DNA from: Ahaetulla prasina
Taxonomy: Eukaryota; Chordata; Lepidosauria; Squamata; Colubridae
NCBI RefSeq assembly: GCF_028640845.1
Contig: NC_080540.1
Span: 226,532,794-226,596,793, forward strand
DNA: 64,000 nt
Reading direction: 5' to 3'
The notes under the pieces are model-generated. The model was not told the DNA's origin and made no database searches. It saw nothing but the letters and a program-made list of their open reading frames with translations. Both the position numbers and the translations under genes were made by a program. Below, piece after piece: positions 9,406 through 21,543 of this stretch. Numbering within the stretch: position 1 is the first letter of the stretch; every line of letters begins with the position of its first letter.

Positions 9406-12400
9406 AGCTTCCACTTGTTATAGCAGTGGCCGGATATTTTCCCAGGCATTGCTTCTCTTCTACTAATGCCTGTTCTTTCTTCCTACTCTCTTCCTACTCA
9501 ATTTCTGACTAGTAACAGAGTCTTGGCTGTTTCCGCATTTCTTACAGCATCAGCGGAGAAAGCCAATGAAGTGTGCTCACTGTCTATGGAACGATTAAAA
9601 GAAACTCCCCATAAACCTTCTGGCTTCCAGCAGCTACTATATTAAAAACACAACCTAAATGACACACGATACAAGCAATAACAACTTGCTTAGGGTAAAT
9701 GAGTATGTTATTTCTGGAGTGATTTGGTGCTTTTATTGAATCTACTTCTTACCTTCTAGGTAGAGCAAGTTGTATAATAATTGTGTATGACATCGGCAAC
9801 AGAGCAAGGACAGTTTTATAACTACTTTGAGTCCCTAATAACAGAGGCATAAAAGGTTGATTTCACTAGGAGTGGAATAGAGTTAAGAGTATCTTTTTAC
9901 AAATATATCATAAGCGGCCCTTTGGGAAAGCTATAAAAGAAAGTGATGAAGAAATTGAAAAGTAGGAGGAAAGTGAACAAGCTACCCAAGACCCCAAATC
10001 ATGGTTTACTGCAACCTGGAGAGCCACTTTATAGAGCAAGCTTTCCGTGATTCAGGAGTTGAAAATGCCATTCAAAGGGTGTCTGTGACTCTGAGAACAA
10101 TCTCTTGTTTATGTTAATTATGTGAAATGTTAATTTCACTCTCCGATAAGTGAAAAAGGTTTGCCTTTTTTTCTAGGATAGACTTAGGCATACCTATCGT
10201 TTTAATTAGCCTTACTTCATATTTACAAGAGAAAAGCTCTAAGAGGTATCACTTGTTTTCTTCTTTAAAGTATTTTCCTTGTGCCTAAATCCTTCAGACA
10301 ATTTCAACTCACTTACCCACCCATCTTTACCTCACTCCTTCCTTAAAAAGGAGAGACCCTTTTTAATCATCTTTTCTCGCCCATCATTCCCAAGCCTACT
10401 TTAACCAATTTGATCCAGTGATCCTGTGATTCTTAGGTATGAAATCAATATAAGCTATCTGCAGGTAGCTTTCCCCGGAAAGGAATCTCATTCCTTTTCT
10501 GGTCATTTGAGAGGAAAGATGGAAAGTCAAGCTACATTTAAATCAAGCCAATTGCAAATACTAATGTCTTCATATTCTACCCCTTTAATGGGTAGTGTAT
10601 AAAAGTTAATTTTGTGACCAGCTAATTTACATTCTTCAGAAAAGGAGGATATCCGAACTCTTGTAGCAAAGTCATATTAATGATGAAACATAATCTTTCT
10701 CAACTTTTTCTGTTTTCCATCATCACCACCCCATTTCCTTCTACCTAAAGGAGTTTTGTTCCTAACAAGCTGAGATGTAAGATGTCTTTTAAAGCAGAGA
10801 TTGAGAGGCTGCAGATTTATCAACAGCAGGAGGAGGTCTGTTGTAGTTGCTGTCACACAGTATTATAAATAGACATTTTCTTTGTTGGCCAAAGAAAAGA
10901 GCTTTACAATGCATTACAGAAAATAGCTCTCCTAATCATATCGCAGTGACATCTTTCACTAACAGATGACAGAAGGGGCTGAAAAGGGTTGTTCAGAATT
11001 TCACTTTTATATATATATATAAGTATCTTTTCAGAAAGAGATGCAAAGAGGTGGTCCCACAGAGCTGCATTCAAAAGTAAGAAATATCTATCTTTTGTTG
11101 TCTTCCACTTTCCTAGCCATCTCAGGTTTGGTATTGTATAAACTGGCAAGAGGACGAAAACAAGCTAAACCAAGATAGATTAATGTCATGTCATCTGCCA
11201 ATCTCATATTGATATGGATCCCTGTAACCAATTAATTCTTAAACAGATGTATTGCTGGAGAAATATTTGTTATAGGCATGGACTTCCTCCAGCTGATCGT
11301 GCAATTCAACTTGACTAAGTTCAAATGCAATTAAAAAGAAATAGAATGACTTGTAAGAAATTAGCTCAAGGTGGTTTAATTCACTCTGGTGTGTTTGTAT
11401 CATGTCTTAAAGACATCAACCAATACTGAAACTTATGAAATTCTCCTGAAATTATTTCTTCATTACAAGTGGGATGAATACAATGGTTTATTGGCTTGGA
11501 ACTCTGAATGCTCAAGGAGTGGGAGGATTCGGGTTCAAGCATCTCAACCATAAAGCTCAGCAGGCAGGGTGAGGTGGGGGGCTCTTGGGTCTCCCATTAT
11601 CCTTCAATTTAATCTATTCAATTCGGTTGGAGTACAAAATGGGAAAATCGTGGGTGCTGCCTGAGCACATTGTGGAAAACAAGATGCAAATGTAATCATC
11701 AGTACTTTGTGTGAGGACTCTGAATAGTGAGGACTCTGAATAGGCAGTTCCAACCCAGGGGGGGATTATGTATGTATTGTGTTGTCGGAAAAGCAAGATG
11801 CACAACCCACGAAGACAAAAGAGAAGATCAGGGGATCTGTGTAATAAAGTGTAATAAATGCTAATTGATTGAATAAATGTACATTTCAGGATTGTGACTG
11901 GGTAAAGAAAATGGCATTTCACGTGGGTGTGGAAAACTTTAGCTTGGATTTGGATCGAACAAGCCTTCAAACGCAGGATGTCTTCAAAGCAGGGTTAAGG
12001 AGCCCTTTGTTAGCTAAGGCTACATGTATTGGATGGTTATATAAAAGGCGTATAAAAAATGAAACAGCCATCAGTTTGCAACCAATGGTTTGTCTTTTTT
12101 ATCAGCTGCTGGTGTAAACGAGTGCAATGGTATGTGGGGATGACCTTGGGAGACAAATGGAAGACCCAGAGATTAGAGACAATGGTCAGACAAGTGGCAG
12201 CTGAGGCTACAGAAGGAATGTTGGTGTGGCAAATGTCTCCGAAGACATTCCTTCCTAGTTTCTTGGACCATAAAGGTAGGGGTGGGAGGGAAGAGATGTA
12301 CTTCCAGACTTGCTTTTAAATTAGATATTAAAAACTATCTTTTTAATATAACTGCAAGTTAGAGCTAGTAATTCTGGGTGCCCTTCGTGTCTAGACCACC

Positions 12401-12640
12401 ACATGAAGCTGACAGCTAGTTTGCAGAATATAGTTGATTTTTTTTTTTTTTTGCTTGTTTATGTTCTGCTGGAAGCTACAATGTAAACACAGTAAGAAAA
12501 CCTAATTAAAATGAATAAACTTGATAATTGAATTCACCAAATAATTCACTGAAATAACAGCAACCAGCTATAATTAATTTCCAAAGGATTCCTAGGAGAA
12601 GCCAAGTTTTCATTTACTTCCAAAAGCTGATAAGGTTGGG
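9406..12640. other. Intergenic, no feature recognised
   Basis: About 3.2 kb with no recognised coding exon, RNA gene or young repeat. Short open frames at 10904-11149 and 11614-12319 overlap on opposite strands and have no recognisable domain. Confidence 0.5.
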
Positions 12641-13060
12641 AACCATCTTTGCTTCAAGGGGCAAACTATTCCAAAGAGCACACCTGCCATTTGCCTTCCT
12701 CTCACCGTACCTTGTGTTTGGAGAGGCCTGTTAGCAGGAATTTCTTGATTAGTTGTTTTGCTTGGATGGTCGGAAGCTTTTGAGGAAAGACTCTAATATA
12801 TCCAGGCCTTGAGTCACATAGGCTTTACAGCACTAGCACTTTGAATTGTGTTCACAATTATGCCACTGTGGTAACCAGCACTGTACAGCAGTGGTGTGAT
12901 GTGGAAGTACTGCAACACCTCATTAAGAATATGATTTCTGGACCACCCAAAGATTCTGGGTGGTCTTCAAGGGCATTCTCTGTAGAACAAATTACTGCAA
13001 ACTAATGACAAAGGCATGAGCAACCATCTTCAGTGTATCTGCTTCCTGGAAAGATTGTAA
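12641..13060 (-). mobile_element. Diverged CR1 LINE relic
   Basis: On the plus strand the order of short matches (GGAACCATC, AACTATTCCAAAGAGCA, then GGAGAGGCCTG and an ageing GCTTTACAGCACT region) follows the plus-strand reading of the minus-oriented CR1 at 31728-33398. No open frame survives. The identification rests on a gapped eye comparison. Confidence 0.45.
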
Positions 13061-13139
13061 ATAGCCCTCCAGCCAAAGCTATTCAAAAGATCTGCCCTAG
13101 TCTCTACTTAACCTTTGGGCAGAAGCCATGAGTTCAGGA

Positions 13140-13612
13140 CAGTAGTGAAATCTGAACCGGTTTACTACCGGTTCGCTGGCTGCGCATGCGTGCTATGCAC
13201 GTGCATGCGCAGTGCGCACCATGCACCAAATGGAGGCATGGGGTTAGTAGAACAGCACGGGGGGGGGGTGATCAGCTGTGGTGTGCGATCTTTTTTTTTT
13301 TACTTTTAAAAGCATTTTTTAAGCAACCTATTCTGCCGAATAGGTCGTAAAAAAATGCTTTTAAAAATAAAAAAAGGCTCTGACGATCAGACAGCTCAGC
13401 TGTGATCATCAGAGTCTCTTTTTTTACCTTTTAAAAGCATTTTTTAAAAATAAGTGGCAAGCGGGGAAGTGGGCGACCGGGCATTGAGTGGGCATGGGCA
13501 GGCGGGGTGGGGGGATGGAGGCAGGGATTTTTGCTACCAGTTCTCCAAACCACCTGCTGCCATTACTACCGGATCGGGTGATCCGGTTCGAACTGGGAGC
13601 ATTTCACCCCTG
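13140..13612. mobile_element. hAT-type element with internal hairpin
   Basis: It starts CAGTAGTGAAATC with ACCGGTTTACTACCGGTTCG and ends GGAGCATTTCACCCCTG, the same family as 36691-39691. Inside, two copies of a TTTTTTACTTTTAAAAGCATTTTT-like block and a TCTGACGATCAGACAG stem-loop give it secondary-structure potential. Flanks GTTCAGGA and CCGTGTGC do not match, so no target duplication remains. Its right end abuts the Tc1-like element. Confidence 0.75.
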
Positions 13613-15705
13613 CCGTGTGCACAATTATTAGGTAAGTGAGTATTTTGACCATACCATCCTTTGTATGCATATTTTCTACCTCCAAGCTGTATAAACTTGA
13701 ATGCTACCTGTGGCTTTCCGAGTGCACTTTAAGGTTTTGGTTACGACCTTTAAAGCGCTCCATGGCTTAGGGCCTGGGTACTTACGGGACCGCCTGCTGT
13801 TACCGCATGCCTCCCACCGACCCGTACGCTCTCACAGAGAGGGACTTCTCAGGGTGCCGTCCGCCAAGCAATGTCGGCTGGCGGCCCCCAGGGGAAGGTC
13901 TGTGGGGGCTCCCACACTCTGGAACGAGCTTCCCCCGGGCTTACGCCAAATACCTGACCTTCGGACCTTCCGCCGCGAACTGAAGACACATCTTTTTACT
14001 CGCGCGGGGCTGGCTTAAATTTTATAAATTTTATAAATTTTATAATTTTATCGATTTTAAATTTCTTACTACTAATTTTAAATGGGGTTTTAGTTTTTTA
14101 TATATTTTAAAGTTTCTAGGCTAATTATAATAAGTTTTTTAACTTGTATTTTAAATTGTATATTGTATTGTTTGTTTTTACTTTTGCCTGTACACCGCCC
14201 TGAGTCCTTCGGGAGAAGGGCGGTATAAAAATCAAATAAATAACAATAACAATAACAATATAAGCAGATCAGGTGAGGTGTATTTGTGTAATGAGGAAGG
14301 GTGTGGCCTAAGGAGATCATCAACCTATATCAAGGTGTGCGTAATTATTAGGCAGCTTCCTTTCCTCAGGCAAAATGGGCTAAAAAAGAGATTTAACTGA
14401 CTCTGAAAAGTCAAAAATTTTAAAAAGTCTTTCAGAGGGATGCAGCACCCTTGAATTTGCTAAGATATTGGGGTGTGATCATAGAACCATCAAACGTTTT
14501 GTTGCAAATAGTCAACAGGGTCGCAAAAAACATGTTGAGAAAAAAAATGCACCTTAACTGCCAAAGATTTGAGAAGAATCAAACATGAAGCTACCAGGAA
14601 GCTTCCATTATCCTCCAGTGCTGTCATATTTCAGAACTGCAACCTACCTGGCATGCCCAGAAATACAAGGTGTTCAGTGCTCAGAGACAAGCCCATGGTA
14701 AGGAAGGCTGAAATCTAACCACCACTGAACAACACACATAAGTTGAAATGGCAAGACTGGGCCAAGAAATATCTGAAGACCGATTTTTCAAAGGTTTTAT
14801 GGACTAATGAAATGAGAGTGACTCTTGATGGACCAGATGGACGGATCCATGGCTGGATCAGTAATGGGTACAGAGCTCCACTTCGACTCAGACGCCAGCA
14901 AGGTGGAGATGGGCTACTGGTATGGGCTGGTATTATGAAAGATGAGCTAGTTGGACCTTTTCAGGTTAAAGATGGACTCAAAATCAACTCCCAAACCTAC
15001 TGCGAGTTTTTAAGAAGGCACTTTCTTCAAGCAATGGTACAGAAAAAAGTCTGCATCTTTCAAGAAGACCATGGTTTTTATGCAGGACAATGCTCCATCG
15101 CATGCATCGATGTACTCCACTGCATGGCTAGCCAGTAAAGGCCTTAAAGATGAAAGAATAATGACATGCCCCCCCTTCCTCACCTGACCTAAACGCTATT
15201 GAGAACTTGTGGGCCCTTCTTAAATGGGAGATTTAAGGTGAAAGAAAACAGTACACCTCTCTGAACAGTGTCTGGGAGGCTGTGGTTGCTGCTGCACAAA
15301 AAGTTGATCATCAACAGATCAAGAAACTGACAGACACCATGAATGGAAGGCTTATGACTGTTATTGAAAAGAAGGGTGGCTATATTGGTCACTGATTTAT
15401 TTATTTTTTTGAACTGCCAGAAAAGTTTATTTGTACATTTTGAGTTATTATTTTCACTTGAACAGTTGAAAATAAATGAGATGGGAAATTTTTCATTTAG
15501 TTGCATAATAATTCTGCACACTAATAGTTGCCCAATAATTGTACACATGTAGATATTCTCCTAAGAAAGCCATAACCTCACTTTTACTTCCTTAAACATT
15601 CAGGTTTGACGTTTATTAACATTTTGGGTTGACCAAGAGCACTGTAGTTGTTCAATATTAAAATTAATACTAAATACAGCTTGCCTAATAATTGTGCACA
15701 CAGTG
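13613..15705 (+). mobile_element. Tc1-like transposon, decayed, with doubled ends
   Basis: A Tc1/mariner transposase relic runs from about 14385 to 15390. An N-terminal helix-turn-helix part (KILKSLSEGCSTLE, ILGCDHRTIKRFV) is followed by the catalytic part, with LWTNEMRVTLDGPDGRIHGW, GGDGLLVWAGIMKDELVGPF and the QDNAPSH-equivalent broken near 15080. In-frame stops and frameshifts break it, so it is a pseudogene. Each end has two copies of a GTGTGCACAATTATTAGG motif. The left copies are at 13614 and 14333, about 163 bp apart once the CR1 insert is removed. The right copies, inverted, are at 15531 and 15684, 153 bp apart. This is the IR/DR layout of some Tc1 elements. TA follows the right end at 15706. 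Confidence 0.8.
13708..14262 (+). mobile_element. 5'-truncated CR1 LINE 3' end
   Basis: The open frame to about 14018 encodes the C-terminus of CR1 ORF2: FRVHFKVLVTTFKALHGLG, then APTLWNELPPGLRQ and FRRELKTHLFTRAGLA, then stop. An AT-rich 3' untranslated region follows, then the CACCGCCCTGAGTCC...AGGGCGGTATAAA tail and an (AATAAC)n run. A short deletion compared with the copy at 31987-32487 removes a few residues before VGAPTLWNE. It is inserted between the doubled left-end repeats of the surrounding Tc1-like element. Confidence 0.9.
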
Positions 15706-15712
15706 TAGTTTA

Positions 15713-15978
15713 TAATAATAATAATAACAGAGTTGGAAGAGACCTTGGAGGTCTTCTAGTCCAATCCCCTGCCTAGGCAGGAAACCCTACACCATTTCAG
15801 ACAAATGGTTATCCAACATTTTCTTAAAAATTTCCAGTGTTGGAGCATTCACAACTTCAGCAGGTAAGTCGTTCCACTGATTAATTGTTCTAACTGTCAG
15901 GAAATTTTTCCTTAGTTCTAAGTTGCTTCTCTCCTTGATTAGCTTCCACCCATTGCTTCTTGTTCTACCCTCAGGTGC
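15713..15978 (-). mobile_element. CR1 LINE 3' end fragment
   Basis: On the plus strand (AAT)n, then ACAGAGTTGGAAGAGACCTT, CTAGTCCAATCCCCTGCC, CCAGTGTTGGAGCATTCAC and CCACCCATTGCTTCTTGTTC follow the reverse complement of a widespread CR1 3' region ending in a TTATTATT tail. It belongs to a CR1 subfamily different from the CCGCCCTGAG-tailed one. Confidence 0.8.
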
Positions 15979-16010
15979 AATTACTGAGTTACTAGTTAAC
16001 TCAGTAATTG
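15976..16010. repeat. Short palindrome
   Basis: CAATTACTGAGTTA, a CTAG centre and TTAACTCAGTAATTG form an almost perfect hairpin immediately beside the CR1 fragment. No function is evident. Confidence 0.6.
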
Positions 16011-16500
16011 CTAAATTAACTCTCTAATTAAGAGGGATATGGCTTCTTTGGTGTATATATAAGAAGATGGTTACAGGATATATATGGAAAGAATTAAAAC
16101 TGAAAAATTGATTAAAACAATTTTAAAACTTATTGCATGATGATAAAGGCAAGAAACTTTTCTTTTCTGCTACTGTGTAGTATACTTCTATACTATAAAA
16201 GTAGTATATTACTACTTTTCTGCTACTGTGTAGTATACTACTATACTTTTCTGCTACTGTGACATTAGCAAAATGGTATCCTGGCAGAGACATTAGGGAT
16301 GGTGAACTCTTGGAATCTTGTAGTTTGAATTTTGCTGATAAAATTATTTCCGTCTGTTCTGATTGTTTACCCTACCGGGAGTTAAATTTGTAAAGGTAAC
16401 TAGGCTATCTAGTAATTATATAAGTTATTTGAAAAGATGCAAAGACCAGCAATGTTTTGATTGCTCTCTAGAAGTTATATAACACATATTGCAACTCTAA
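16011..16500. other. Intergenic flank downstream of KDM4C
   Basis: AT-rich, with a short duplicated block TTTCTGCTACTGTG / TAGTATACTACTATAC at about 16160-16262. No gene recognised. Confidence 0.5.
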
Positions 16501-17387
16501 TAAGCAAAGAGACATTATTTATTTATTTCAAACACTATTACATTTGCAGACTATTATTTATAAAGGGAAGACAAAATTATTTTTCTATATTACATTAATT
16601 CAAAACTGGCCTGCTAAGCAAAGATATGTAAACTGTAATTTTATAAACACAATGAGGCATTTATTGTACAAATTGCTCTTTCCCCAAGAACATCTTGAAA
16701 AAAAGTTTAAAAATAGATACCAAAAATATCCCCCTTTAAATATACATGCCCATTCTGTTCCTAACTATATCCTTCATTAAAAACACCTGTCTTTTATTAA
16801 CACCCCCTCCCAAATCCCATGTTAACTGAAACCTAGCCAAAGAGTAGTACTACTAGTAGTACTGTAAGTAGTAAAGGCATAAATAGTGTGAAAAGCCCTG
16901 TGCAAAGTGATGACAGCACAGTACTTACAGATCGTAATGCTCTTTTTACTTGCATTTGTTTTAGCGAATGCTGTAGAAAGCTAAAACTGGTGGAACATGT
17001 ACAAATTATTTGGGGGTGAAAATTCCTATCTAGGTAATTTTTAAGTATCAGGGAATCGAGGCAAAGCACTCACTGACTGTTGCTTTTACTCCTGCTAGTC
17101 AATAGGGTTCGACAACTGAGGTTGATCAACGCAAATTGATTCAAATGTTTAATAAAGTAAGTCCACGTTGGAGCCCTAGATCAAGACATTTCAAAGGGTT
17201 CCAAATACTTCGAAGAAAACTTCTTGATATACATTTATTTAATGAATTTAACCACTAGGTAGACACCTGAATGAATAAGAGAACATATCTTCAAACATTT
17301 TACATTTGTTTTTCTTTGCCCAGCAGGGAGTAAATCATGCTCTTCATACCCCAAGAGAAAGTCAACCTTTCGTCTCTCTTTTTTTTT
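16501..17387 (-). other. KDM4C: Probable KDM4C 3' untranslated region
   Basis: This lies directly downstream of the KDM4C stop codon on the minus strand. Candidate minus-strand AATAAA polyadenylation signals appear as TTTATT at 17234-17239, 16793-16798 and overlapping copies at 16519-16528. Which one is used cannot be told from sequence; the region drawn assumes the most distal. No coding signal is present. Confidence 0.45.
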
Positions 17388-17564
17388 TTATAGTCCTTTC
17401 TGGCACTTCTTTTGGAATGAGGCTTTCAGGAAACTGCGGTAGCTGGGGTCATCCACGTACTCATTCTTAAATCTGGAACTCAATACCCGCTGCCTTTTCT
17501 TTTGTCCTTGAATAATATCGGCACCATAGAATGTATCTTCGAACCTCATATCGGAAGCTGTAGA
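17388..17564 (-). CDS. KDM4C: KDM4C terminal coding exon (C-terminal tail)
   Basis: This exon encodes 58 residues and a TAA stop (17390-17388). It begins [16 protein letters not shown] and ends [12 protein letters not shown]...[14 protein letters not shown]. The acceptor is TTTTTAG just above 17564. The [11 protein letters not shown]...FQKKCQK ending is characteristic of KDM4C and unlike KDM4A, which settles the paralogue. KDM4C is a nuclear JmjC, Fe(II)/2-oxoglutarate-dependent histone demethylase acting on H3K9me3 and H3K36me3. This tail follows the second Tudor domain and is basic (KKRQR). The last two residues (GL) differ from the RQ ending I recall for the human protein. The frame joins phase 0 to the exon at 19291-19383. 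Confidence 0.95.
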   Translation of the reverse strand, partial: STASDMRFEDTFYGADIIQGQKKRQRVLSSRFKNEYVDDPSYRSFLKASFQKKCQKGL

Positions 17565-18869
17565 CTAAAAACAGAGATTAAGAATATATTTCACCTTTAG
17601 AAAGCCCCTCCTGACCCGAGGGGGGGCGTCTGCCTTGGTATAAAACAAATCTATTTAATATAAATCCTGTACACCTCTTATAGGGTAAAACCTTTCACAT
17701 TTAATGGCCCCAGTCTATCTTCACCCCAATGTTAGATATGTTCTACAGTCGGTAATCATATGGCACAGCCAAGGTCATATATTGCAGATTTTTCTACCAA
17801 GAAGGTATTTTTTTATCTAGAACAAATATGGAATCTGAAGTGCTAATAGGTTTTCTGATGAACAATTATTGGATTCCTTTTACATTTACACATATACACA
17901 ACATACACCTCTCTCCCTCTCTCCCTTTCTTTCTTTACTTTCTTTCTTTCCTTCCTTCCTTCCTTTCTTCTTTCTCTTCTCTTCTCTTTTCTAACTAATA
18001 TATTTATTTCTCTGTTCAAAAGTTATCTTTCCTATACTGGCAATATATTAGTTTCTTAGTTGTTGAAACACATAAGATTAGAAATATCACCAGTTAATGT
18101 AAGAGTAATTCCAATTTGATATCTTTCTTTCTGGGAATCTGCTCTCACAATTTCACTGTATACATGAAGAAAAAGCTTTTCCGACTCTTTTGTTGCTTTG
18201 AAAATATTGTTACTATATAGGAAATTCTCTATTTTTATTATTATGAATATCTAATTTATGGATTTGTCTAAAAATTTACTAGATATATGCTTGGACAAAA
18301 ATATCACCATATTTTGTTCCTAAAAGAATACTTTGCCTGCTGCAACCTTCCCCAAATATTACTTTGTAGCAGAGATGGAATACAGTTCATCTCTAGAAAT
18401 GTATTAGAAATGTTTTTTGACAAATATAAGGAATCTACAAATTTGATCAATCCATCCACACCATGTTACAGAAAAGTGATTGTAAAACCTGCATATTCAT
18501 GTACTTTCTTCTTTATAGCAAATACATTTTTATGCACATTCTCATGCCAAATATATAAATTGATTCAGAAACAACCTGGCAACAAGTATGTTGTTGGTAA
18601 AATGCCTTGTTGAGAAAAGCAATTAAGCCAGTATCCCTACCCTATGCCCTAGTCCAATGTATTGGAAGAGAACCAGAAGGCTGGAGAACTATTGTTTTAC
18701 AACAGGTGTATGTAAGAAAAGACAGTTGATAGCTGAGAGTTTAACTGCAATTACATAAATTGGGGTTAGCTTTAACAAGAAGTATTGTATGGCAAGTTTG
18801 TTTCTAATACAGAAGTGCCAACTTTCTTTTACTATTATTTGCTTATATATATATTATATATATATAATT

Positions 18870-18914
<45 letters not shown>

Positions 18915-19290
18915 TATATATAATTATATATATTTGTAAGTACAGTAAATATCAGTAAGATGATAAACATTAAATGCTTGCATGGTCAAAGAAAACTAAA
19001 CTATATACTCGTACAAGGCCTCAGGAATCTTGAGGCACATAATTTTATAATATAAACAAGCAATATAATTTCCACCATCACATTTTTCTTGGATTGTTTT
19101 CCTCCTGCTTGCCTCAATGTGATAGGGAAGATATATTTACAAACTGATGTTAATTTTGATCTCTACACACTGGCAGAGATTTAGTCAAGGACTGAACCTT
19201 TATAAACATTTCTTAATATTATGTCAAAGCTTTGCTTTGTGAAATTTTGTCCACATTTGTAGCTCTAACACTTCCTTTGCAAATACTTAC
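17565..19290 (-). other. KDM4C last intron
   Basis: Bounded by GTAAGT at its 5' side (19290) and TTTTTAG at its 3' side (17565). It holds a pyrimidine-rich CTTT/CCTT microsatellite at 17908-17993 and an (AT)n tract at 18846-18926. Otherwise unremarkable AT-rich sequence with no other exon recognised. Confidence 0.8.
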
Positions 19291-19383
19291 AAAACGGGCT
19301 CTCACTCTTTTGGGTAATTCTTCATCAAGAGTGTAAAGTTCTTCTCTTTTTGTTGCTATCTGGGAGCCATCTTCAAATTCTAC
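19291..19383 (-). CDS. KDM4C: KDM4C exon, end of tandem Tudor domain
   Basis: The 93-bp, phase 0-0 exon encodes 31 residues from [16 protein letters not shown] to [13 protein letters not shown]. It is the final strand and connector of the hybrid tandem Tudor module, which in this family reads methylated histone H3K4 or H4K20. The acceptor is ACCATCAG above 19383 and the donor GTAAGT below 19291. The [10 protein letters not shown] motif is shared by KDM4A, B and C. Gene identity comes from the neighbouring terminal exon and the uninterrupted frame across the splice junctions. Confidence 0.95.
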
Positions 19384-19764
19384 CTGATGGTAAAATGAAT
19401 TAATCAAATAATTATTAACTGTTCTTTTCACTTGGCAGTATATCTAACTAAATATTTCAGCTGTTTGTATGTACGGTAAAATCCCCATGAGTGAAACAAT
19501 CATGTAAAGAAATACTATAAATACTATAAAGGAAAGAAAAAGTCAAGACATTAAAATTAAAGACTTTTTTTAAAAATAAGAAAAAGTGATAACGTATTTT
19601 ATTATTTCTAAATTGTGCCAAAATGCTGAATGATTTTGTAAGTCACACCTAAAAGATTTATTTCATTATCTAGGCACATCTTTTCACTTTTTTGGGGCAA
19701 CAACAATGCCACAATAACAAGAATTGAAAGCAATATAAAAGGAAGGGAAAGTCTCCTGCAGGTC

Positions 19765-20400
19765 CCTTTTTCATGAGGCCATCACTGGACCCCCGTATTC
19801 CAGGCAGTTATCATCTTATCTCCAACCTCCCATTGTGGAGAAAGTTCTTGAGAATGTGGTTGGACACTAGTTGCAGAGAATCTTGGACAAAATGGATTAT
19901 CTGGGTGGGGTTTAAGTTTCAGGCCAGGGTAATAGTAGAGAAACAGTACTGATTACACTGGACCTGACCTGTGGCAAAGTCAGGATGGAGGTGGTGCATC
20001 CATCCTCATGCTCCGGATCTCTCAACAGCTTTTGTTACTGACAACCATGTTATCCTTCTGGACCAGCTGTGGGTAAGGAACACTGTGATGCAGTGACTCA
20101 TCTCCTTCCTCAGAGGTCAGTTCCTGTCGGTGTTGACAGACGAGGAAAGGTAACGCCCATGGCTTCTCACTCAAGGGATGCCTCAAGTTTTGCTTTCTTT
20201 TAGCATCTACATGAAAGTGCTGGGTGAAATCATCTGCTAGTTTGGGGTTCAGTAGCATCAGTAGGTAAATGTAAAGAGTAAGGAAGGCAGCCTTGAGAAG
20301 ATTTGACCAGCTGTATAAATATTGAACTCCAACAAATGAGGTAAAGATGCTAGACAGCATACGAGCAATGACTTTACAAAACATTTCAATGGAAAGTTTG
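19765..20400 (+). mobile_element. Old CR1 LINE reverse-transcriptase relic
   Basis: Broken plus-strand translation recalls CR1 RT: a SLDPRIPGSYHLISNLP-like segment near 19790-19830, then a region equivalent to the gap before the GFRPG motif (GVGFKFQARVIVEKQY), then LLDQLWVRN...FLRGQFLSVL. Stops and frameshifts are frequent. The short minus-strand open frame across 20022-20384 is a shadow. Confidence 0.6.
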
Positions 20401-21543
20401 CTTAGCCCTGTCCTGCTTGTTTGTGCTTCTTAAGTTTATGAATAAAAAACACAGACCTCTCTAAAAGTTGGGAAGGAAGGGTTTCCCATCTTTAGATTGC
20501 CAAAGCCAAGCAAGAAGTATGTGCCAAAAACTGGGAACATCTCTGAAACAAATAGCTATTAAAGGGGGAGTTTTAGTGAAATGTTTTATTAAAGATTGAC
20601 ACTACAGGACTTTCCTCTAAGCTTATTAATCTCAGTTCCTCCATTTTGTGAAAGTTCTCAAGCCTGGAGTAAGAATCTCTTGTGCTTCTAAGAAAGAGTA
20701 TAATTCTGGGACACTTTCCAAGTGCACTGAGTATGGTTTATTTCTAGCCAGAATGAATGAATATGTCCAAGTTGGCATGTCTATTCAGTTTTACAGCAAG
20801 AATAATACTGTACAAATTTGAATCTATCAGTGGATAACTAGAAGTTGGGCTAAGAGCAAAACACACAAGGAGATGTCTAGTCTGTCAGACCTCCTTAGTA
20901 GAGCGGGCAGAAAACATGTAAAAAGAGAGCTTCTCTTCACCACATAATATCTGACCCAAGGGTCTGGATCTCTATTCCAAAAAAAACATTTGACCTAAAT
21001 GTAAAAGCCAGGACTGGTAGTAGAGTACAACATCTTTAAATCCTGAGCAGTGGAGCTAGCAGCTGACTGCATAAGAAAACATATCTTAGTTGGCTGTACT
21101 TTGCATATGGAAGTTTTCCATCACAATTGCCAAAGCACACAAACAGTTATGCAGCATATTAAAACAGCTTGGTGCATTTTCCTCCAATTTTCCAAGTGAT
21201 AAGCATTAATCTTTCTGTTTTCAAGGTTGTGGAAAACTTATGTCAAAAGGAAGAAGGTATGAGTGACACTAAAGGAAATTCCAGTTAACAGAATCTGATG
21301 GAACATCTTTAAAATAGTCTGTTGAGAAGATGAAAAGCTTTATCATGCTTAGGTTTAGATCTAATCCAGTATGAACCTCTTTAGCCGAAAATGAAAAAGG
21401 GAATGTAGCTAGCTGTAGGGAATGCTAAATTGCTTTGTTGCTGCTGCTGTATTAGTTGTACCTTCCAAAAGTTCTAAATTATTTTATGGACAGACATCTA
21501 CAATTATTTTGTATTACTAGCCAAATTGATTAAAAAAAAGTTC

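Noticed and set aside
9001..9449. Open frames of up to 172 codons on both strands
   Set aside because: They are translations of GAAA/GGAA repeats and have no real coding signal.
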